A DNA stretch of 43,719 nucleotides from Fictibacillus phosphorivorans. GTDB taxonomy: Bacteria > Bacillota > Bacilli > Bacillales > Fictibacillaceae. The notes under the pieces were generated by a model. It made no database searches and was not told the origin of the DNA. It saw nothing but the letters and a program-made list of their open reading frames with translations. The DNA is taken from the NCBI RefSeq assembly GCF_001619875.1, contig NZ_LRFC01000010.1:1-43719 (forward strand). Reading direction: 5' to 3'. The number at the start of each line of letters is the position of its first letter. Position 1 is the stretch's first letter. Shown here in pieces: positions 36,635 to 43,719 of this stretch. Both the position numbers and the translations under genes were made by a program.

Positions 36635-37402
36635 ATGCTTTATCAATTTTCAAGAAATGAACTTGCGATCGGAAAAGATGGAATCAACGTTCTGAAAAAC
36701 TCAACTGTTGCTGTGCTGGGAATTGGCGGGGTAGGTTCTTTTTCAGCCGAAGCTCTTGCGCGTTCAGGAGTTGGCCGTTTGATCCTTATCGATAAAGATG
36801 ACGTCGATATCACAAATGTGAATCGTCAAATACATGCTCTAGTAACAACTGTTGGACAACCAAAAGTGGATTTAATGAAAGAAAGAATCGCACTGATTAA
36901 TCCTGATTGTGAAGTTATTGCTCTTAAGATGTTCTATACGGAAGAAACGTATGAACAGATTTTTGAATATGGACTGGATTTTGTAGTTGATGCATCTGAT
37001 ACGATCTCCTATAAAATACATCTCATGAAGGAATGCTTGAACCGCAACATTCCAATCATCTCAAGTATGGGTGTGGCGAATAAACTAGATCCGACGCGCC
37101 TTCAAATTGTAGACATTTCTAAAACAAGCTATGACCCAATTGCAAAGGTTATCCGTCAGCGTCTAAGAAAAGAAGGAATTACAAAAGGTATACCGGTTGT
37201 TTTCTCAGATGAGAAACCAGTACAAATTCGTGAAGAAATCCGCAAAGAGATTGTACCTGAGAACGCTCCTGGCATTCGTAAAGCTAAAATGCCGCCTTCT
37301 TCCAACGCATTTGTTCCATCCGTATCAGGACTGTATATGGCGGGATATGTCATTAATAAGATCATTGAGAAAAACAATATAAAGATTGAAAGAATTAGAT
37401 AA
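36635..37402 (+). CDS. tcdA: tRNA threonylcarbamoyladenosine dehydratase TcdA
   Basis: TcdA is an E1-like ATP-dependent dehydratase that cyclises t6A37 to ct6A in tRNA. ATG 36635 gives MLYQFSRNELAIGKDGINVL, matching B. subtilis YrvM; an upstream ATG at 36605 precedes the ribosome binding site AAAGGAG. The nucleotide-binding motif VLGIGGVGSFSAEALARSG and KMPPSSNAFVPSVSGL near the C terminus are present. The product is 255 residues. Confidence 0.95.
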   Translation: MLYQFSRNELAIGKDGINVLKNSTVAVLGIGGVGSFSAEALARSGVGRLILIDKDDVDITNVNRQIHALVTTVGQPKVDLMKERIALINPDCEVIALKMFYTEETYEQIFEYGLDFVVDASDTISYKIHLMKECLNRNIPIISSMGVANKLDPTRLQIVDISKTSYDPIAKVIRQRLRKEGITKGIPVVFSDEKPVQIREEIRKEIVPENAPGIRKAKMPPSSNAFVPSVSGLYMAGYVINKIIEKNNIKIERIR

Positions 37403-37413
37403 ATAATGAGAGG

Positions 37414-37448
37414 AAAGGTTCTGGCTGAGATAAGTCAGTGCCTTTTTT
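37414..37448 (+). terminator. Terminator after tcdA
   Basis: AAAGG / CCTTT encloses a second stem, CTGGCT / AGTCAG (one G-U), and is followed by six T. Confidence 0.8.
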
Positions 37449-37658
37449 ATACCTTTTGAATGATTCTAGTTATTCTTGTTCATTTAACAAGGACATAGCT
37501 AGAAAAGTGTTTTTGTGTAATGCACACGTCAGCTTTATTTACGAGGTAATCCTAATTAATTCCGAGGTAATTGCAAATAATTCCGGTGTATAGACTCAAT
37601 AATTACGTGTATAAAATGATTTATCCGATTTTCTACAAAATTACACGATCTTAAACGT
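37449..37658. other. Non-coding gap with degenerate AT-rich repeats
   Basis: Between tcdA and the rsfA-like gene no open frame is credible. Positions 37540-37650 repeat degenerate blocks such as ATTCCGAGGTAATT and ATTACGTGTATAAAAT. Their function is unknown, and they may be decayed copies of a short unit. Confidence 0.4.
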
Positions 37659-37704
37659 AAAAATGACTCATCCGGTTTAAGCCGCAACCTAATGAGTCAT
37701 TTTT
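37659..37704. terminator. Terminator of the rsfA-like gene
   Basis: AAAAATGACTCAT (37659-37671) and ATGAGTCATTTTT form a 13-bp stem with a 19-nt top. It can act on the minus strand for the rsfA-like gene and also in the opposite direction. Confidence 0.82.
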
Positions 37705-37709
37705 CACAT

Positions 37710-38564
37710 TTATTTTGCTAGTTTCTCGAGATTTCCATTCTTATCCATGCGGAAGCTTACGTTTGGGTTTGTTTCCTCATCTTGAAACAACACCATTTTT
37801 CTTGCTCGATCCATAATTTGGATGAGAGCTTGATAATCTTCTTGAACGGTTTGATGCTCTTTTTCTAGAACGGCAAGCTGTTCTTTCATCACTTTATTTT
37901 GCTGCAGCAATTCGTTCATCTGTAATCGCAGTTCCATATTTTCCTGAACAAGTTTCCCGCTTGACATTCCGTTTCGTTTCAAACCGTTTAGGAAATCTAT
38001 CACTTCATCAAGTGTAAGTTCATCTCCATTACTAGCTTGTGGCTGGCGATTAGAGAATGGTGTGGACGACGCTGCTGGTGTACTCGAAACCGCAGAAACT
38101 GCCGGCGCTTCAGCTGCTGGCTGGTTAACATAGCTCTGTGGAGTATGAGCAGCAGGTGTGGAAGCAGACATTGAAACTGCAGTTTTACTATCATACGTAT
38201 ATGGTGTTTTAAAAAACTCTTCAGGATGATAGGTTTCGTCATCATGCATCTGTGGTGTTGGGACCTGCTGAATCGGCTGAACGGGCTTTTGAGCAGGTTT
38301 AGTCTGCTGCTGTTGCTGCGACCTTGCTAACGCACGCTGACGCTCTTTTCTTTGCTTTTTAGCAATCTTTAAAGCTTGTTCATATTTTTTTCTAACGATC
38401 GCATTCCATCGGAAGCCAACAGCAGCACTCGTTCGTTCTAATTTATCTCCTACCTCTTCAAATGCATGCAACTGTGTACTGCCTTCACGGACATGGCGCA
38501 AAACCGTTTCGGCCAGCAAGAGATCGTCTTCTTCTGACCATGCGTCCTGTCTGATTTTTGACAC
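37710..38564 (-). CDS. RsfA-family forespore transcription regulator
   Basis: The N terminus (QDAWSEEDDLLLAETVLRHV, then GSTQLHAFEEVGDKLERTSAAVGFRWN) is the Myb/SANT-like DNA-binding domain of the RsfA/YlbO family. RsfA tunes forespore gene expression. GTG 38564 is chosen since AAGGAGAGG lies 6 nt upstream; an ATG at 38597 is upstream of that site. A Pro/Gln/Ala-rich linker (about residues 75-180) leads to a C-terminal coiled coil (about 195-270). The 284 residues are longer than B. subtilis RsfA (258). In B. subtilis this gene is elsewhere. Confidence 0.85.
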   Translation of the reverse strand: MSKIRQDAWSEEDDLLLAETVLRHVREGSTQLHAFEEVGDKLERTSAAVGFRWNAIVRKKYEQALKIAKKQRKERQRALARSQQQQQTKPAQKPVQPIQQVPTPQMHDDETYHPEEFFKTPYTYDSKTAVSMSASTPAAHTPQSYVNQPAAEAPAVSAVSSTPAASSTPFSNRQPQASNGDELTLDEVIDFLNGLKRNGMSSGKLVQENMELRLQMNELLQQNKVMKEQLAVLEKEHQTVQEDYQALIQIMDRARKMVLFQDEETNPNVSFRMDKNGNLEKLAK

Positions 38565-38608
38565 GGTAATCCTCTCCTTAGCTACAAAAATATTCATTTA
38601 CTATTTTC

Positions 38609-38637
38609 ATGTTTACCAATGAGAGAGAATCCTATAC
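38609..38637 (-). promoter_or_regulatory. Sigma-F/sigma-G-like promoter of the rsfA-like gene
   Basis: On the minus strand GTATA (38637-38633), a 15-nt spacer and GGTAAACAT (38617-38609) resemble forespore sigma-F elements (-35 GTATA, -10 GGnnAnAnT). This fits the known forespore expression of rsfA. Confidence 0.62.
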
Positions 38638-38691
38638 ACAGAAGGAGAGAAATTTTGCTAGTTTGCTAAAACGGTTAAAAGTCTCATAGAT

Positions 38692-40026
38692 TTACTTTCC
38701 TTTTTTCTTTCGTTCATTGAAATAGTCTAGTCGTTTTTTAATGTTTTTTTCGAACCCGCGTTCAGTCGGCTCATAAAAAGTCTTGCCTTGCAGGTGACGA
38801 GGCAAATATTCTTGTGGCACATATCCATCTTCATAATGATGAGGATACTTATAATCTTCACCGTGCTTCAATTCTTTTGCCCCTTTATAATGAGCATCAC
38901 GGAGGTGGATCGGAACAAGACCTGTTTTTTCTTTTTTTACTACATCGAGTGCTTTATCGATTCCTGTAATGACTTTATTGCTTTTTGGAGCAGTTGCTAG
39001 GTAAAGTGTTGCTTCCGCAAGCGGGATACGGGCTTCAGGCATTCCTGTAAAGTCTGCTGCATAGCTTGCAGCATGGGCAATCAACAATGCGTTCGGATCA
39101 GCTAATCCGATATCTTCAGCCGCATGTACAAGCAGGCGGCGTGCAATAAACCGCGGATCTTCTCCGGCATAAATCATTTTAGCAAGCCAATAGAGAGCAG
39201 CATCTGGATCAGAGCCGCGGATACTTTTAATAAAAGCAGAGACTGTATCATAATGGTTGTCTCCTTTTTTATCATATTGAAGCACTCTTTGTTGTATGGA
39301 TTCTTCTGCAATTTCAAGTGTAATATGGATGGTGCCATCCTTATCTGGTTTTGTTGTCAACACAGCAAGTTCCACTGCATTAAGTGCTGTTCGTGCATCA
39401 CCGTTCGCTATAGAAACAATATGATCTTGTGCCTCTTTTTCCATATGGATACGATGCTTGCCGTATCCTCTTTCTTTATCAGTAAGAGCTTGATCAATAA
39501 CTTTTGCGATATGCCCGTCAGTTAATGGTTCAAAGCGAAACAATCGTGATCTGGATAAAAGGGCGGGATTGATCTCGAACATCGGACTTTCTGTTGTAGC
39601 TCCTATTAAGATAACGCTACCGTCTTCTACATAAGGAAGCAGGGCGTCCTGCTGGCTTTTATTGAAGCGGTGGATCTCATCGATAAAGAGCACCGTCTTC
39701 TTATCCTCTAACAAAAGTCGTTCTCTTGCTGCTCCCATGATTACTTTTAAGTCTGCCACTCCCGAAGTAACAGCATTTAACTGCTCAAACCATGCTGATG
39801 TCGAGTTGGCGATAATTTTGGCTAATGTAGTCTTGCCTGTTCCAGGAGGACCGAAAAAGATCATGGGGGTAAGCTGATCCGCTTCGATCGCCCGCCTTAA
39901 TAGTTTTCCTTCTCCTGCAATGTGTTCTTGACCGATAAACTCCTCAATCTTCCTAGGGCGCATTCGGTTAGCAAGAGGTCTTTTTAGAGAGTGAGAGCTT
40001 TCGTCTTTATAAGAAAACAAGTCCAT
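38692..40026 (-). CDS. rarA: Replication-associated recombination protein RarA (YrvN/MgsA)
   Basis: RarA is an AAA+ ATPase of the MgsA/WRNIP1 family acting at stalled forks. Walker A FFGPPGTGKTTLAK, Walker [16 protein letters not shown], sensor 1 LIGATTESP and the C-terminal MgsA tetramerisation domain (with YAGEDPRFIARRL and AEDIGLADP) are visible. ATG 40026 gives MDLFSYKDESS after GGAAGGG; a start at 40050 has no support. The product is 444 residues. Confidence 0.93.
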   Translation of the reverse strand: MDLFSYKDESSHSLKRPLANRMRPRKIEEFIGQEHIAGEGKLLRRAIEADQLTPMIFFGPPGTGKTTLAKIIANSTSAWFEQLNAVTSGVADLKVIMGAARERLLLEDKKTVLFIDEIHRFNKSQQDALLPYVEDGSVILIGATTESPMFEINPALLSRSRLFRFEPLTDGHIAKVIDQALTDKERGYGKHRIHMEKEAQDHIVSIANGDARTALNAVELAVLTTKPDKDGTIHITLEIAEESIQQRVLQYDKKGDNHYDTVSAFIKSIRGSDPDAALYWLAKMIYAGEDPRFIARRLLVHAAEDIGLADPNALLIAHAASYAADFTGMPEARIPLAEATLYLATAPKSNKVITGIDKALDVVKKEKTGLVPIHLRDAHYKGAKELKHGEDYKYPHHYEDGYVPQEYLPRHLQGKTFYEPTERGFEKNIKKRLDYFNERKKKGK

Positions 40027-40113
40027 TATTTTTTCAACCCTTCCGTACACTTGTTCTAGTCGTCATATGACAATACTATACATCAGTACACCATGCAAGG
40101 TGAAATGATTTCA

Positions 40114-40122
40114 TGCTATAAT
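40114..40122 (+). promoter_or_regulatory. Extended -10 promoter of the YczE-like gene and possibly cymR
   Basis: TGCTATAAT is a perfect extended -10. No good -35 is seen 17 nt upstream, as is common for extended -10 promoters. It could drive yczE-like, cymR, the desulfurase gene and mnmA. Confidence 0.6.
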
Positions 40123-40183
40123 AAGCTTTAGATTTATGAAAAGTGGTAGAATCAGACAACTTAATAAGGAAGGATTTTGCATA

Positions 40184-40894
40184 GTGAAAGACCAAAAACA
40201 TTCAAGATGGAGCAAATTTTTGTTTCAGTGGTCTGTATTTTTTGTGGGTTTATTTATTATGGCCTTCGGAATTGCTCTAATGATCAAGGCAAACTTAGGA
40301 AGCGCCCCATGGGATGTCCTTCATATCGGTTTGTTTTCACAGTTCGGGTTATCAATAGGAACGTGGTCAATCATTATGGGCTTTTTCGTTATTTTAGCAA
40401 CATCATTATTAACTAAAAAGATGCCTCAGTCAGGTGCTTTTTTAAATATGGTGTCTGTGGGCTTGTTTATTGATTTTTATTTATGGCTGCCTTTTTTCCA
40501 TGATCCGATTACATGGGTCGGGAAATGGCTGTTCCTTATAATTGGAATCTTGATTTTAGGATTTGGCATCGGACTTTATATTTCATCAGAGTGCGGAGCT
40601 GGACCAAGAGACAGTTTAATGCTCGCTCTTACCGAGAGATCGGGTATGAAAGTTTCAAACATTCGTCTATTTATGGAACTCTGTGTTCTTTTCTGTGGAT
40701 GGATGTTAAAAGGCCCCATTTCATTTGGTACCATTATTTTTTGTGTAACAATCGGAGCAATCGTAGGAAGAACTCTTCCGTATTGCCAAAAGTTAGTGAA
40801 GTTTGTTTTAGAACGGAGTGAACAATTTGAAAATATCAACAAAAGGCAGGTACGGATTAACCATCATGATGGCATTAGCAAAGAGATCAGGTGA
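40184..40894 (+). CDS. YczE/YyaS/YitT family membrane protein
   Basis: GTG 40184 is preferred since AAGGAAGG (40167-40174) lies 9 nt upstream; an ATG at 40136 precedes it. The 236-residue protein has about five membrane segments, including IMAFGIALMIKANLGSAPWD and FGIGLYISSECGAGPRDSL, the two family motifs. The C-terminal tail overlaps cymR by 68 nt in a different frame, an unusually long overlap. The function is unknown; some relatives are linked to lantibiotic-type or metal regulation. Confidence 0.83.
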   Translation: MKDQKHSRWSKFLFQWSVFFVGLFIMAFGIALMIKANLGSAPWDVLHIGLFSQFGLSIGTWSIIMGFFVILATSLLTKKMPQSGAFLNMVSVGLFIDFYLWLPFFHDPITWVGKWLFLIIGILILGFGIGLYISSECGAGPRDSLMLALTERSGMKVSNIRLFMELCVLFCGWMLKGPISFGTIIFCVTIGAIVGRTLPYCQKLVKFVLERSEQFENINKRQVRINHHDGISKEIR

Positions 40895-41246
40895 AGGTCC
40901 TATCGCGCTAAAATTAATTGCAAAAGAATATAGTCTTTCTGAACACTATCTGGAGCAGCTTATTGCACCTCTAAGAAATGCAGGTCTTGTTAAAAGTATA
41001 AGAGGTGCTTACGGAGGTTATATTTTAGCTAAAGAAGCTTCAACGATCACAGCTGGAGATATCATCCGTGTTCTTGAAGGGCCGATCTCACCAGTAGAAG
41101 TAATGGACGATGAAGAACCTGCTAAACGGAACCTATGGATTAAAATCCGTGATGCAGTAAAAGACGTACTAGATTCTACAACACTCGAAGATTTGGCAAA
41201 TTATGAAGACGAAGGTGGACAGGACGCTTACATGTTTTATATATAG
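40827..41246 (+). CDS. cymR: Cysteine metabolism repressor CymR (Rrf2 family)
   Basis: CymR represses sulfur assimilation genes together with CysK. TTG 40827 gives MKISTKGRYGLTIMMALAKR, matching B. subtilis CymR; GGAG lies about 9 nt upstream, and a GTG at 40818 is the alternative. The winged helix recognition part is YSLSEHYLEQLIAPLRNAG, followed by KSIRGAYGGY and ITAGDIIRVLEGPISPVEV. No Fe-S cysteines are present, as in CymR. The product is 139 residues. It lies before a cysteine desulfurase gene, fitting control by cysteine. Confidence 0.94.
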   Translation: MKISTKGRYGLTIMMALAKRSGEGPIALKLIAKEYSLSEHYLEQLIAPLRNAGLVKSIRGAYGGYILAKEASTITAGDIIRVLEGPISPVEVMDDEEPAKRNLWIKIRDAVKDVLDSTTLEDLANYEDEGGQDAYMFYI

Positions 41247-41260
41247 GAAGGAATGGAGTA

Positions 41261-43568
<2,308 letters not shown>

Positions 43569-43574
43569 GAATAA

Positions 43575-43622
43575 AAACTGGCTAGTAAGGTTGCCTAAAT
43601 GACCTTCTTAGCCGGTTTTTTT
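43575..43622 (+). terminator. Terminator after mnmA
   Basis: ACTGGCTA...AAGGT pairs with ACCTT...TAGCCGGT (one G-U) around a 10-nt loop, followed by seven T. Confidence 0.88.
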
Positions 43623-43640
43623 GTTGATTGGCTAACTTTT

Positions 43641-43719
43641 ATGCTCGTCCAGCGGCTGAAAAGCCTGCTGGACGAGCGCCATACGAAAAATACGAGCGCC
43701 ATACGAAAAATACGAGCGC
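43641..43719 (+). repeat. Intergenic repeat R2 (perfect hairpin plus 20-bp tandem units)
   Basis: GCTCGTCCAGC (43643-43653) and GCTGGACGAGC (43667-43677) are perfectly complementary, with an inner GGCT/AGCC stem capped by GAAA (a GNRA tetraloop). The 20-bp unit GAGCGCCATACGAAAAATAC follows at 43674 and 43694, and a third copy starts at 43714 and is cut by the window end. The first unit shares GAGC with the hairpin arm. Confidence 0.88.

Noticed and set aside
40513-40842. Alternative frames overlapping the YczE-like gene
   Set aside because: They lack start signals and conserved motifs, while the YczE-family frame shows clear motifs.

Overview
The window is a stretch of core chromosome from an endospore-forming Bacillaceae. 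The gene order closely follows the Bacillus subtilis spoIVFA-spo0B-obg-nad-safA-ruvAB-secDF-relA-hisS-aspS-cymR-mnmA region. Several traits differ from B. subtilis: an RNase E/G-family gene is present, secD and secF are separate genes, pheA, csbX and bofC are missing from their usual places, and several intergenic gaps hold repeats of a type common in Bacillaceae. A Fictibacillus-like genus is possible, but I cannot prove this without a search. I saw no phage, insertion sequence, CRISPR array, rRNA or tRNA.

Layout. Positions 1-550 are non-coding, with two copies of intergenic repeat R1 and a sigma-E-like promoter. Positions 551-4722 hold spoIVFA-spoIVFB (pro-sigma-K processing), rng, an L21 leader, and rplU-prp-rpmA (L21, the protease that trims L27, and L27). 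Positions 4849-7253 hold spo0B-obgE and pheB. At 7445-12686 the NAD regulon is arranged as niaR-nifS (minus strand) divergent from nadB-nadC-nadA, with a palindromic operator between. Positions 12824-16129 hold spore genes: a SafA/ExsA-like repeat protein, a CotS-like kinase-fold protein and a YhcN/CoxA-like lipoprotein. Positions 16438-20443 hold ruvA-ruvB-DUF2905-queA-tgt. Positions 20706-24166 hold yajC, a YrzE-like membrane gene, yrbG, spoVB and comN. Positions 24328-26539 hold split secD and secF. Positions 26614-32380 hold recJ, apt, relA and dtd. A 57-residue small gene follows, then a T-box leader, hisS-aspS, 6S RNA and tcdA. Positions 37710-43568 hold an rsfA-like gene, rarA, a YczE-like membrane gene, cymR, a cysteine desulfurase gene and mnmA.

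The genes fall into functional groups. The sporulation set (spoIVFA/FB, spo0B, safA, the CotS-like and CoxA-like genes, spoVB, rsfA-like) covers the phosphorelay, mother-cell proteolysis, coat assembly, cortex synthesis and a forespore regulator. The translation set covers L21, L27, queuosine, ct6A and 2-thiouridine modification, two tRNA synthetases and D-aminoacyl-tRNA editing. The two cysteine desulfurases serve different customers: NifS sits with NadA, an Fe-S enzyme, and the YrvO-like enzyme sits beside MnmA.

I did not find an obviously new multi-gene system. The most interesting points are the T-box before hisS, which carries determinants for tRNA-Asp rather than tRNA-His; an RNase E/G homologue without its zinc-link cysteines; a SafA with a long methionine-rich tandem repeat array; a small gene whose ribosome binding site lies in a terminator stem; and two intergenic repeat families plus a shared short box.
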